A stretch of 64,000 nt of DNA, taken from NCBI GenBank assembly GCA_963663495.1, contig OY760427.1:4030001-4094000 (forward strand), written 5' to 3'. How positions within the stretch are numbered: the stretch's first letter is position 1; every line of letters starts with the position of its first letter. Under the pieces are notes generated by a model, which was not told where the DNA came from, searched no databases, and saw only the letters and a list, made by a program, of their open reading frames with translations. A program made the translations under genes and the position numbers. Source of the DNA: G963663495 sp963663495. GTDB taxonomy: Bacteria; Bacteroidota; Rhodothermia; Rhodothermales; Bin80. Shown one piece after another: positions 52,294 through 62,920 of this stretch.

Positions 52294-54990
52294 ATGACTA
52301 TCTCTCGTACATGTATGCTGATGGCGCTTGCCTGCATCGCCCCCTTTTTCACCTTATGCTGGCGAGCACCGGCACAGTCACTTGACCGCGTAATGACGCA
52401 GAGTACGGATCGGCCCGCGCACGCCGGATTAAGTGCTGACCGTGGTCATATCGGGCTGTACCAGCAGCTCCTGAAACTCCGTACCACAGCCAGCTTGCTC
52501 CATACAACAGCCCATCCCGATGATGAGCACGCAGGCATGCTAACCTATGCCAGTCGAGGTTTGGGTGCCAGAATTGCATTATTATCCATCAATCGCGGCG
52601 AGGCAGGGGCAAATGCCATCGGGTCAGAGTTGTTTGATGCATTGGGCCTCATTCGGACGGAGGAATTACGCATTTCCGGGCAGTATTACGGGCTTGACGA
52701 TCTGTATTTCACCAGTGCTTTGGACTACGGCTACTCGAAGACGCTTGACGAGACCCTTCGCAGCTGGGATCGTGAAACGGTGCTCCGCGATATGGTGCGC
52801 GTAATGCGAATAAATCGCCCGTTGGTGGTCGTGGGCAGATTTCATGGATCGCAGAGAGATGGCCATGGCAACCACCAGGCAGTCGGCGGCATTACGCCCG
52901 AGGCTGTAGCAGCAGCCGGTAATCCTTCTAAGTTTCCGGAACAGATTACAGAGGAAGGCCTCCAGCCGTGGACACCACTTAAACTGTACCGGGGGGGCGT
53001 GCACGCAAACGAATTATGGCATATAGATCTGGACGTTGGGCAATACAGTCCCTGGCTCGGCGACTCCTACCAAAATTTCGGATCGTATGGCCTCAGTCTG
53101 CAGCGTTCTCAAACCAGCGGTAGAAGCCGTCGGCAAATGGGGTCTGTACTTTACCATTACGAGCGACTGAACGATGGCGCTGATTCCGGGGAGGGCGACT
53201 TCTTTCACGGCCTTGACACTTCGCTGAGTGGGCTATTCAACCTCGTATCCGAGGAGGCTCCAGAAGGGGGCACTATCTTGGCCTCAAGAATTGATGAACT
53301 TGTGGAGGAGGCATTCCGTGACTTCGACGCTGAAGACCCTAGTGAAATTGTCAGCACCCTCGCAGAAGGCCTACGTGTCAGCCGCGAACTGTTAGGGATG
53401 GTAACGTCTGACAGCGAGGTCGCTTTCTTGCTGCGCGTTAAGGAGCAGCAGTTCATGCACGCCATAAGGACCGCCATGGGAATCGCCTTCTCGGCAAGGG
53501 CGATGCCATCGGGTAGCACGGGCTCCCTGTCTCCTTGGGCTCCGGTCCGCACGCTGGGCCCCGTCGTACCAGGTCAGTCCTTCCGTGTTGAAGTGCGCCT
53601 GCAAAACCATTCTGCTGTACCGATGACCGCACTTTCCTTTACTCTCGTACGCCCGGGATCAGCGTCGACTTGGAGTGCAGTACCTCAACCGTTTGTTAGC
53701 GATGGCATTGATGGCGCTGATTTTATCGTTGAAGTGCCTGAAGATTCCAAGTATTCCCAACGCTACTTCTTCCGGCGTTCCATTCGTAACAACCACTACG
53801 AAATACGTGATTCAACGCTTATGCATCTTCCGGCCGAGCCATCAGCGCTGGTAGCAGAGGCTTCCTTTGCTATTGATGGGGAAGCGATCATTGTCCGCCA
53901 ACCGGTGCAAGCGATGGAGTCCAACCTGCCATATGGCTACGTTGCTCGCGATCTCAAGGTGGCGCCCGCACTGGCTGTAAACGTGCAACCTTCAAGACGC
54001 ATTGTTCCGTCAGATCAGGAAGTCGGTTCCTTTATGGTGAAGGTTGAGGTGCTCAACAATCACCCCGGATCCATTGAGGGTGAACTCTCGCTCAATGCCC
54101 CGGACGGGTGGACAATACTACCCGACGGCATACCTTTCTCATTTGCCCAACCGGGTCAGCGACAAGAGTTCTCCTTCGACGTTACATTCCCACAGTTGGA
54201 CGGCCCTGTATATACCCTTGAGGCTGTGGCCTCGGCCGAGGGTCGTACCTACGCAGAAGGCTACGTTGCCATCCGTCACCGTGACTTGGCGGTCCGACAC
54301 ATGTTCGAACCGGCGCAGGTTCATGTGCACGGACTGGATGTGCAAATCGCCGCTGACCTCTCCGTCGGTTACATCAAGGGGGTCGGAGATGAGATTCCAG
54401 ATGCCATCTCCCAGTTGGGAGCTGATGTCTTCATGCTGACCAGCGAATACCTCGCATCGGGTGACTTGTCCAGATATCATGCCATTGTTGTAGGCACGCG
54501 TGCCTACGCCGTTCGACAGGACCTGGTAACATACAATGCGCGTCTGCTGGATTATGCAGCAGCCGGTGGCAATCTCATCGTACTCTATCAGACGCAAGAG
54601 TTTGTCCCTGACCAACTAGCGCCATACCCTGCGCAGCTTCCTCGCAGTGCTGAGGAGGTCTCAGAGCAGGATGCACCCGTGACCCTTCTTGCACCGGAAC
54701 ATCCGGTGTTTCAATGGCCAAACGCTATCACGATGAATGATTTTGATGGATGGGTCGAACAGCGCGGGTCCAAGTTCTTTACGGAATGGGACGATGCATA
54801 CACTCCGTTACTTGAAACACATGACACAGGTCAGGCTCCTCAGCGCGGAGCATGGCTTATCGCGCGACACGGTATCGGCTTCTACACGTACTTCGCCATT
54901 GCGATTCATCGTCAGACGCCGTACGCCGTTCCAGGTCCCTACCGAATCTTTGCGAACCTGCTGTCCATGGGGGCAGCGCCGAGCAGGTAA
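52294..54990 (+). CDS. PIG-L family deacetylase, exported, multidomain
   Basis: 898 residues. Signal peptide (residues 1-28, ending APAQS). PIG-L domain at residues about 60-250: TAHPDDEHAGML (zinc and catalytic Asp), GEAGANAIG, LIRTEELR, and the HGNHQAVG zinc histidines. Then a beta-sandwich middle part and a C-terminal domain about residues 690-890 (GVGDEIPDAISQLGADV, YHAIVVGTRAY, GGNLIVLYQTQEF) like the ThuA/glutamine-amidotransferase fold. PIG-L proteins remove N-acetyl groups from sugars (GlcNAc derivatives). Periplasmic location and the upstream symporter suggest uptake of sugar derivatives (inference). Confidence 0.88.
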   Translation: MTISRTCMLMALACIAPFFTLCWRAPAQSLDRVMTQSTDRPAHAGLSADRGHIGLYQQLLKLRTTASLLHTTAHPDDEHAGMLTYASRGLGARIALLSINRGEAGANAIGSELFDALGLIRTEELRISGQYYGLDDLYFTSALDYGYSKTLDETLRSWDRETVLRDMVRVMRINRPLVVVGRFHGSQRDGHGNHQAVGGITPEAVAAAGNPSKFPEQITEEGLQPWTPLKLYRGGVHANELWHIDLDVGQYSPWLGDSYQNFGSYGLSLQRSQTSGRSRRQMGSVLYHYERLNDGADSGEGDFFHGLDTSLSGLFNLVSEEAPEGGTILASRIDELVEEAFRDFDAEDPSEIVSTLAEGLRVSRELLGMVTSDSEVAFLLRVKEQQFMHAIRTAMGIAFSARAMPSGSTGSLSPWAPVRTLGPVVPGQSFRVEVRLQNHSAVPMTALSFTLVRPGSASTWSAVPQPFVSDGIDGADFIVEVPEDSKYSQRYFFRRSIRNNHYEIRDSTLMHLPAEPSALVAEASFAIDGEAIIVRQPVQAMESNLPYGYVARDLKVAPALAVNVQPSRRIVPSDQEVGSFMVKVEVLNNHPGSIEGELSLNAPDGWTILPDGIPFSFAQPGQRQEFSFDVTFPQLDGPVYTLEAVASAEGRTYAEGYVAIRHRDLAVRHMFEPAQVHVHGLDVQIAADLSVGYIKGVGDEIPDAISQLGADVFMLTSEYLASGDLSRYHAIVVGTRAYAVRQDLVTYNARLLDYAAAGGNLIVLYQTQEFVPDQLAPYPAQLPRSAEEVSEQDAPVTLLAPEHPVFQWPNAITMNDFDGWVEQRGSKFFTEWDDAYTPLLETHDTGQAPQRGAWLIARHGIGFYTYFAIAIHRQTPYAVPGPYRIFANLLSMGAAPSR

Positions 54991-55392
54991 CGTCCGGTGT
55001 TTCTAGCATGCTGTCACCATAACAGACGGGCTCAAGAGCGTGTACCGTGGAGCACCCGCCGTGCGCGTGGATATGTAGGATTATTGCTTCGCCGGTCGCA
55101 AGCGTTTCAGTGCAGAACGTTATGTACACCGCGCCGCCTTTCTTGACACCTACTATTATTCGTGATACAGGAGAATGCGTGCCGGCATAGCCCGCCCCGC
55201 CGACGCTCATTTGACCGAGGAACAGGGTTATCTGGCCTGACAAAGCGCGGGAATATACCGCTGCAGTTTCCCTTTAGTGATGTGGGGAAGCGGTGCACAC
55301 GCACCCGGCTTACTTCCTTGTACCCGGCATCGGGCGATCTGATCACATCGGCAGGCATTATGCCAGTCCGTGTATGTTAACATCCGGCTTGC
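54991..55392. other. Intergenic region after PIG-L gene
   Basis: Nothing coding is credible. No terminator hairpin stands out. It borders the IS relic cluster. Confidence 0.4.
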
Positions 55393-55439
55393 GCCGGTTT
55401 GAAGGGCTACAATGTATAGATTCCATGCTCGTTCTGACA
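55393..55439. mobile_element. IS21 end remnant
   Basis: GGCTACAATGTATAGATTCC and GTTCTGACA match the intact IS21 end at 60204-60250 (GGCTATAATGTACAGATTC, ATCCTGACA), same orientation. Only this end remains. Confidence 0.6.
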
Positions 55440-55661
55440 CACCTAGTCGCAGTGCTAAGCATAAAATTGAAGACTTTATACACCGTTTCCCTGAGCCTTT
55501 CGGGTATGGTGCCAGATTTAGTTGGCTTATGAAACAAGGATCGCGAATGTCTTGGAGTATTCGGAGCCTTTCACACGAGCCATTCATTTTTTCCATGACG
55601 CCTTCAGTTGATCTTTCGGAGCTTGATCAGGAACTGCGCGATGCCGGCACGTCTAGTCCTG

Positions 55662-55733
55662 CCTACCGCCCACATTAGCTAGCTTGACAAGAGGGGGTGT
55701 CAACTGGGTCGGTTAGCACGTTGTTATGTGGTT
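55662..55733. mobile_element. End fragment (72 bp) of the DruA/Tn5-type element
   Basis: Identical to 25359-25430 and 28102-28173 from CCTACCGCCCACATTAGC on, then abruptly joined to another element end (GAGCCTTTTGCAAAACCC) at 55734. Preceded by CCTG as in copy 2. Confidence 0.85.
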
Positions 55734-55951
55734 GAGCCTTTTGCAAAACCCTTGAATCGGGGTGTTTTTGTCTGAAGATGCGATTTCCTAAGATAGGGGG
55801 CTGGTCAGGTAGATTTGACTGCTCGGCGGGTGCAGATGGAAGATTCTACAGGCCATGAAAATGTGTGCTAGCAAGCACACTTGAGGGACTGGAACCTCCG
55901 TGTCAGGTATCTTTGGAGGAGAAACTAAACTCGCAAAAAACGAAGGTTCTC

Positions 55952-56765
55952 ATGTCCTTCAGTTCCAAGTTAAGCGGTTTCTGGATCAACTGCCAACGGG
56001 AGCTTTTCCCCTGGGTAGAGGAAACGATTGCCCCCTTGGAGGGGCGCCATAAGAAGCTGCTCTCGGTACTGGAGATGGTGCGAGTTGAGCGCTTTCTGCC
56101 CAGTGCTCAGGACGGTATACCCGGGCGTCCGTTGAAGAGCTGTGCTGCCCTTGCGCGGGCGTTCCTGGCGAAGATGGTGTTCAATATGGATACGACCAGA
56201 GCGTTGGTGGAACGGTTGCGTTCGGATCCGACGCTGCCGCGTTTGTGTGGTTGGCATCAGTTAGAGGATGTGCCGAGTGAGGCGACCTTTTCACGTGCGT
56301 TCAGGGAATTTTCAGAGGCGGATTTGCCGACGCGTGTACATGAGGCCCTGATAAAGGAGGGGTATTCGGAGCAGTTGGTGGGGCACCTATCGCGTGATTC
56401 GACCGCAATAGCAGCGCGAGAGAAGCCGGTACTGAAAAAGGAGTCGGAGCGTCCAAAGTGCAAACCAGCGAGTCCTTCCAAGGATGAAGAGCGTCCAAAG
56501 AAGCCGAAGCGGCTCGTGGGCCAGCTGGCAATAGAGATGGAGGAGGAATTACCGGAGGTGAGCCATCCATCGCAGGATTCGACCGCGATAGTGGCTCAAG
56601 AGGACCCGGTACTGAAAAAGGAGTCGGAGCGTCCAGAAGAGTGCAAATCATCGCATCCTACCAAGGATGAAAAGCCTCCGAAGGAGTTGCCGCGGCTGGT
56701 GCGCCAGCGTACCATGGGGATAGAGGAGATGTTGGAGGAGTTACCGAAGCGATGTACGGTAGGCG
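55952..56765 (+). pseudogene. DUF772 (InsH N-terminal)-type transposase, 3' part lost to IS1634 insertion
   Basis: From ATG 55952 about 270 residues: VLEMVRVERFLPS, GRPLKSCAALARAFLAKMVFNM, ERLRSDPTLPRLCGW, VPSEATFSRAFREFSEADLP and SRDSTAIAAREKP with the first catalytic Asp. This is the N-terminal half of an IS5/IS1182-like transposase. Residues after that include an in-frame internal duplication (SRDSTAIAARE... / SQDSTAIVAQE..., period about 171 bp). IS1634 interrupts at 56766 and the rest is absent. Confidence 0.75.
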
Positions 56766-56769
56766 TTAA

Positions 56770-58482
56770 CCTAACTTCGCCATTTCGTAGTGCTACTAAC
56801 CTACGGAATTCTCCCGTGGCCATATTTGGACCGTTTTTTCAGAAGCAATGGATGGTGAGATTTACCGGATCGGTTGGAGTTGGTTTAGGGTGGTCTGAGT
56901 CCCTTTTTGCCTGGTGTTTTGCCGCGATCTATCCCGGATCGTTTCCATCGGACGTAGCTCTGGTGGCTCCATCTGGAGTACGCTATCTCAACCGTTGTGA
57001 AGGGACCATACGTCATGAGTCTGGAGGTTTCTGGCTCACCGGTGCACTCGCTTCCTCCACATGCTCGGTCACGGTGCGGGTCGCATCCGGATCATACATG
57101 TATCCCAGTACCGCAAAGAACTGTACCATACTCGGAGGCAGATCCTGATCCACCTCCGTGATCAGGTACCGATATTGGTTCTTAACCATCTTGGTCGTAA
57201 TCCGACGAATCCTGTTCAACCTGTCTCGGATCGTCGCCCAACTATCATGAATCCCGTGTTCCTTGAGTCTGGTGCGAACCAGATGGGCAGCATGATAAGC
57301 CAGTACCGTGATGAACAGATGCCCTTCAATGCGGTCATCTCTGCTGTGGTAGATGGGCCGTAGACCGAGGTCCGATTTCATGACTCTGAATGTGCGCTCA
57401 ATCTCTGTAAGTCGCCAGTAGGTTCGTGCAACCGTTTCCACCGACCATCCGGTATGACTGGTCTGAAGCACATACCCTCCGCTGGCCTGGGTGCGACGCG
57501 CATGCGAAGCACGCCGGGGCACCGTAACGGATGCTGCATGCTTGGTGCCCTCCTTTTTGCTGACCTCTACCTCATACAGGTGTGAGACCTTCTTGTACTT
57601 TTCCTTCAGACGACCAACCTTTATCGTGACCTTTTCATAGTTCTTCAAGTACCCGGGGCTTCGAGAGTCCCTCATGTAGTGTAGTGAGCGCCTTCACAAA
57701 CTTCTTGCATTGGGTTTCAAGGATCTGATCCTCCTTCGCCTGCTTGGCCTCACTGTGCACAAACACGCGCAGTTCCGCGTTATTTTCAACGTCTTCAACA
57801 TCTTTTTCCTTTTTGGTGACCTTACAGGCTTTGATCTTGACTCCCCCTGCGGTCGTAAACTGTTGATCCGGCTTGTTTTCGGGGACTGGAGGGGCTTTGG
57901 AACGCTCCACGGTGATCCAGTCCAGTCCCTGTTCTTTCAGGTACTGCAGATTCTTCTCCGCCGCAATGCCGGAGTCCATAATCACTGTGGGCGTAGCGCC
58001 GTTTAGTTTCTCAATCGCCTCTTTGAGCGTTGCCGGTTCCCCTGCATTGCCCGGCAGGATCTGCACATTGCGGGGGAACCCCGAACCATCCAGGGTGAGC
58101 GCCAGCGTAACCAACGGACAATCACTGCGCTTCTGCTTGCTGCGCCCATGCGACAACAACTTCCCTTTCTTCTTGCCGTGGTAATAGGTATTGGTTAAAT
58201 CATAAAAGACGATCGTTTCTTCAAACTGCAATACCGCATTGGTAATGCCAAAGAGTTTCTCCAGGATCTCATCCATATGCTTATGGATCAGATCCGTGCA
58301 ACGATAGAGGGTGTTGAGACTCGGGGGTTCCAAATCCAGAAGCTGCAGAACACTGGAGGTTTTACACAGCCATTTATGCGTTTCTCGTTCACTGCCCGGG
58401 TGGAGCATACGCCCGACGATCAGCGCACAGCAGAGCTTGACGTGTTTCTCGCAGAAGTTGAGCGAACGTAGCAGTACAGCTG
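56770..58482 (-). mobile_element. IS1634 element, truncated copy
   Basis: Left end CCTAACTTCGCCAT at 56770; runs through the transposase 3' to 5' and stops at 58482 within codon ~140, where an IS66 fragment is joined through short shared bases (GCTGAAG / GGTGAAG). Confidence 0.85.
57013..58482 (-). pseudogene. IS1634 transposase, N-truncated with one frameshift
   Basis: Nearly identical to the intact transposase at 32395. One extra base near 57655 (GAAGCCCCGGG against GAAACCCGGG) shifts the frame between GLSK and YLKNYEKVTIKVG. It lacks the four DGE repeats found in the intact copy (here EKDVEDVENNAEL). The first about 140 residues are missing. Confidence 0.85.
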
Positions 58483-58777
58483 AAGTCCTTTTTCAGAGGC
58501 TAAGAAACCAAGAGGCTGAGAACAAGGATCTGCGAAAACAGGTCCGTCGCTTGGAGAAAAAAGCCGATCGTCTATCCAAGAACAACGCGGATCAGGCTGC
58601 GAAGATTAGCCGTCTGGAAGATAGGTTGGAACAAGCGTATCGCCTACTCTCTGGCAAAAAGAGTGAGCGTTACACGCCGGCGGACAATGCGCAGCAAGGC
58701 CGGTTGTTTGGAGAGGCACCAGTAGCTGTTGAGCCCGAGGAGGAGGAGGGGTATGTCCTGGTAAAGCGCAAGCGGCG
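58483..58777 (+). pseudogene. IS66 transposase fragment (N-terminal coiled coil)
   Basis: Matches 18041-18365 of the complete IS66 with a short internal deletion (NADQAAKIS for NADMAAAIADQAAKIS). Codes for EAENKDLRKQVRRLEKKADR to VLVKRKRR, then ends at the IS21 junction. Confidence 0.85.
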
Positions 58778-59364
58778 ATGGTGGAACGCCGTTGGACGCG
58801 GTCGTCAAGCAGTTCGTGTACGTCTTCCTGCTGACTGCTCTTGAGACGCTTGAGACTCCAATCATCCAGCACGAGCACATCAAGCTTTGACAGCGTATTG
58901 AGCAGCTTCAGGTACCGTCCTTCGGCGCGGGCAGTGGCCAAGTCTTCGAGCAAGCGGGCCATCCGGAAGAAGCGAGCGGTAAAGCCTTCAAGACACGCTT
59001 TGTGTGCAAGTGCACAGGCGATAAAGCTCTTGCCAACACCAGTCGGACCCGTGATGAGTACATTCTGATGCCCCCGGATCCAATTGCACGAGGCAAGGTG
59101 CAGCATGAGCTGACGACTCAGGCCGCGGCTGGTGCGATAGTCGAGGTCTTCCATGCATGCGTCGAGGCGAAGTTTTGCACGCCGCAGCCGTAACTGCATG
59201 CGTGCGTTCTCGCGAACGGTGCTTTCGCGGTCAAGCAGAAGACCCAACCGCTCCATGAAACTTAGCTGGTCGGCCTCCGCCATGGCCAACTGCTCCCGCA
59301 GGGCTTTCGCTATGCCGTGGAAGCGAAGGTGTTCGAGTTTGTCGAGTGTGGGATGTGGTAGCAT
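58778..59364 (-). pseudogene. istB: IS21 helper ATPase IstB, 3' truncated
   Basis: About 195 residues remain. MLPHPTLDKLEHLRFHGIAKAL start, Walker A GPTGVGKSFIACALAHKA, Walker B LDVLVLDDW, then DDRVQRRSTI at the junction with the IS66 fragment. The arginine finger/C-terminal end is lost. Helper function would be transposition target capture. Confidence 0.85.
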
Positions 59365-59393
59365 ACGATTCAGAGGTTGAAGTGCATAGAAGT

Positions 59394-60200
59394 TCAAAAT
59401 GACCCACCGTAGTACGACGGGCCGCGAATGTTGTCATGGTGTATGGTCTCGGATCCCTGCTCTTCGGTGTGCTCCAGATCGCGCCTACTCTTGAGAATGT
59501 TGACAATACCGCGATAGCTGGTACTGCCCAACTCCAGCATCATGCCGCACGCCACCTTCACCCGGTCCGCCCCGTACTTGTCACACAGACGGACGATACC
59601 GTAAATGCGACGGTATCCTTGTTCTGGAATGGGCCGTGACTCTAGGATCTTGTCAGCCATTTGCGTCGCATGGGGACCAAAATGACGGACTTTGCGGGTT
59701 ACTGATTTACGTTGTCGGTAGTGTAAATGTCCTTTGGGCATATGTTCATACATTGTTCAGCATTGGGATTGTCGGTAGGAGCACATGTGTTATCATATAC
59801 GTTCCCCCTTGATGTAGGCTTCTGCAGTCCGGGGACTAATGCAAACATCTACGCTTTGGCGTGCATACTGGTGGGGCACGGAGTAGTAGTTCTGTTCCAC
59901 TTCAATGTGGGTATCCATGTTGAGGCGGGCCTTCTTCCATCGCCGGTAGACGTAGGGTTGCGCGGGCAACGGGCGCATCGCGGGCAGGTCCATTCCTCAA
60001 ACTGACTGCACCGGCTTTGCGAGCGTTTCTGGAAGGGCGCATCATTGAGCTTCTCCAGCAACGGTGTTATGGAGGCATTCAGCTCCGCTATGCTGAAGTG
60101 CTTCAGATCACGCAGGGGCGCCAGAATACGTCGCTCTACTGTCAATACAGCAAGCTCTGCAATGGCGGCGTGCCATTCCTTGTTGGCTGAAAATCCGGTC
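59394..60200 (-). pseudogene. istA: IS21 transposase IstA, N-truncated, multiply frameshifted
   Basis: Three frames: TVERRILAPLRDLKHFSIAELNASITPLLEKLND, then YRRWKKARLNMDTHIEVEQNYYSVPHQYARQSVDV, then EHMPKGHLHYRQRKS to SRPIPEQGYRRIYGIVRLCDKYGADRV. These are consecutive parts of the IstA C-terminal half. The DDE core is absent. Dead. Confidence 0.8.
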
Positions 60201-60250
60201 GGTGCCGGCTGGAACGGCTATAATGTACAGATTCTGCGCTCATCCTGACA

Positions 60251-61678
60251 CCCCTGATTGTAGTTCTGATCAAAGAATTATGGGCTTTTGCAGCGGTTAT
60301 CAAGCCCGCAAGTATCTGCCGCGTGATTTACGGTGTCGTTGCCGTGTTGCAGGCAGATTCAGGCGCGTTTCTCCTTACTGAACAGCCTATATGAGCCCTT
60401 TTTGCACGCGCTGACACCGCGGTAGCGGATTCATGCGTACCATCTGCAGGTATGCTAACCTTCCACGCGGGTGTAACGACCTAAACGCGCCAATCCTATC
60501 ATCCAATACCGCACGCATCGTACCACGATCGAACTCCTGTTCCGGCAGTAGGCAGTCTTATTGGCAGGACTGATCACGGTACGCGTGATTTACGGCCTCG
60601 TTGGCGCGTTTTCGGCGGTTTTGGGTGCTATTCAGTCCGGTGAACATCTGAGAACAGCCCTTTTGGGCGCTCCGATACGGCTTTGGCTGGGGCATGCGTG
60701 TCCTCCGCTCATGGCGAGTGACGCGTTACATCGTCTACAGAGGCCTTACACCGCGCCTCTATAGCGCTATTACCCCCTAATTGGCGGCCGAACCTGTCAC
60801 ATAGCACGATCCAGCACCCATTATCGCACGCACCGTGGCATTGCACGACCGTATCCATCTTTCAGCATATACTATCGCTGCGGTGCTGTACGCGTTTCTA
60901 CAGTAGAGCTGCTTACAGCTTCGGTGGTTTGTCCAGGATAATATTGTCCTGCTTAACGACTCCACCTCACTAATTGACCTGCACGCATGATTTACGGCCT
61001 CGTTGGCGTGTTGCAGGCAGATTCAGGCACGTTTTTCCTTACTGAACAGCCTATATGAGCCCTTTTGCACGCATGCACACCGTGGTAGCGGCTTCAAACG
61101 TGCCATCTGCAGGCATCGTGGACAGCCACGCGTGTATGTAGCAACGTAAACCCGTCAATCCTACCAACCACGCTACGATGCACCCTCCAATTCCGCACGC
61201 ATCGTACCACGACCGAACTCATGTTCCGGCAAGCACTTATGGATCGTACGCGCTGCAATAATGCTGATGATAATTACGACACCTTCCTGGTACAGGGTAG
61301 TCTTTTCACATTCGCCTTGGCTCCCTTGATGACTACCCCTCCGCGCACAGCCGTAGGCTCCTTATTGGCCGGATAGATCACCGTACGCGTGATCTACCGC
61401 CTCGTTGGCATGTTTTCGGCACATTTGGACCCCATTTAGCCCGCTTACCGTCTGATGAGAGCCCTTCTGGGCCCTCCGATACGGCTTTGGCGGGGACATG
61501 CGTGCCCTCCAGATACATCTCCGCCTGCTCCGCTTATCGCGAAGTGACACGTTACATCGTCTACGGAGGCCTTACACTACGCCTCTATAGCGCTGTTACC
61601 CCCTAAGTGGCAGCCGAACCCGTCACACAGCACGATCCTGCCCCCATTATCGCACGCATCGTGGTACTGTACACGCTT
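60251..61678. repeat. Duplicated non-coding tail of the IS256-like element
   Basis: No gene. Two diverged block pairs: A (60318-60548) with A' (60983-61231) and B (60557-60935) with B' (61358-61715). All four start with a form of ACGCGTGATTTACGGCCTCG. The end of B (60885-60935) matches the 3' end of the IS256 transposase gene (61665-61715), so B is what remains of an older copy of this element. The non-coding tail of the element is thus about 0.7 kb. Confidence 0.65.
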
Positions 61679-62917
61679 CTACAGTAGAACTGCTTGTAGT
61701 TCCGGCAGGTGGTCTGCACAGGGTAGGATCTTCATGCTCCATGTCTCCGACTCCCTATTGGCCATGGCTGCCCATCGTTGACGTTGACTCGAATTCATCC
61801 AACGCGCGACATTCCGGCATCGTTGAGCAATCAAACTGTTCAGGTTCTCCATGATGTTATTGGTCTGCAAACTGCGTCCCAGTTCCTCCGCCACCCCCAG
61901 TCTATGGAGCGTCAAAGTCTCTTCCAACCCCTCAGACAAGCTGTTCGATGCCTTGGGATGGGACTCCTTCAACCCCTTTTTTATGCTCAGAAGCGCCTCC
62001 TTTGCCTTGTCGTAATTCGGCTCGTCGTACGCCTGCTGCAACTCCCCCCGAACCCGCACCTTTTCGTCCTCTTTCTCAATGTAACTCACCACATTCTCTC
62101 GCTTATGCCAAGTACACCGCTGTACCTGTGCCTTATCACCAAATACCGCTTTCACCGCCTTCCGGAGCCCTTTGGAACCATCTAAGATGACCAAAAGCCC
62201 CTTATCATACCGCAGCCCGCGATCAATCAAATCCTGCAGCAGCCCTTGTACCGCCTCGGCGTTCTCTGTCGCCGTCTCCACCATCCCTACTACTATCTTC
62301 TCGCCCTTATCCGTAATCCCTACACAAATCAATACCTGCACCCCCTGAAAGTACTTGCCGTCCAGCAGCAACGCTACAAACGTGTTCTCCGCCAGATTAC
62401 GCTCCTCCTGCTCCTTCAATACCTGTGCACTGTAACTCTTGTACTTGCGACTGATTGAGGAAGCGCTCAATCCAAAACTGCCAACAAACTCCGTTGCCAC
62501 CTTCTTGTAGTTCCGCTGGCTAATACCATACACAATTTTCCGGGCGATACGCTTCACCATATTCGGATTCGGCTTGTGCAACAATTTGTAGGTCTCCAGA
62601 GGACGCGCTTTACCCTTCACCCGGTCCTGTACACGCGGCACACTCACCTTTACCCGCTCATCTCCAATCATGATAGAGCCCGGTCTGCTCCCCCACCGCT
62701 CGTACCGCCCCTTGTGCTGCTTATTGTTGTCGCGCTTTCTGCGCACACCGCAGAGAGACTTTACCTCGGCTTCCATGACCGCAAGAAAAAACGCCAGTTG
62801 CATCGTGCCAAGATGCTCTACTAACAGCTTCAGGGAATCAATCCCCGTGTCTAGTATCTTCTGGAGACCCTCCGGTAGTGTGCCGGGGTTTTCTATCTGC
62901 ATGACATCTTTGGACAT
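61679..62917 (-). CDS. IS256 family (Mutator-type) transposase, intact
   Basis: 412 residues. DDE core: D in VALLLDGKYFQGV, D in LVILDGSKGLRKAV, E in TNNIMENLNSLI; also RCTWHKRENVVSYI between them, the family C/H motif. N-terminal part with RYERWGSRPGSIMIGDERVKVSVPRV. Frame undamaged. Starts three bases after the stop of the degenerate paralogue, so both are one operon. C-terminus LPELQAVLL. Confidence 0.9.
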   Translation of the reverse strand: MSKDVMQIENPGTLPEGLQKILDTGIDSLKLLVEHLGTMQLAFFLAVMEAEVKSLCGVRRKRDNNKQHKGRYERWGSRPGSIMIGDERVKVSVPRVQDRVKGKARPLETYKLLHKPNPNMVKRIARKIVYGISQRNYKKVATEFVGSFGLSASSISRKYKSYSAQVLKEQEERNLAENTFVALLLDGKYFQGVQVLICVGITDKGEKIVVGMVETATENAEAVQGLLQDLIDRGLRYDKGLLVILDGSKGLRKAVKAVFGDKAQVQRCTWHKRENVVSYIEKEDEKVRVRGELQQAYDEPNYDKAKEALLSIKKGLKESHPKASNSLSEGLEETLTLHRLGVAEELGRSLQTNNIMENLNSLIAQRCRNVARWMNSSQRQRWAAMANRESETWSMKILPCADHLPELQAVLL

Positions 62918-62920
62918 AGG

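Larger units (their letters stand above)
58778..60250 (-). mobile_element. IS21 family element, deleted at both gene ends
   Basis: Contains istB (3' truncated), most of the C-terminal half of istA with several frameshifts, and the istA-side inverted end (complement TGTCAGGATGAGCGCAGAATC) at 60250. The istA N-terminus is missing. Confidence 0.8.
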
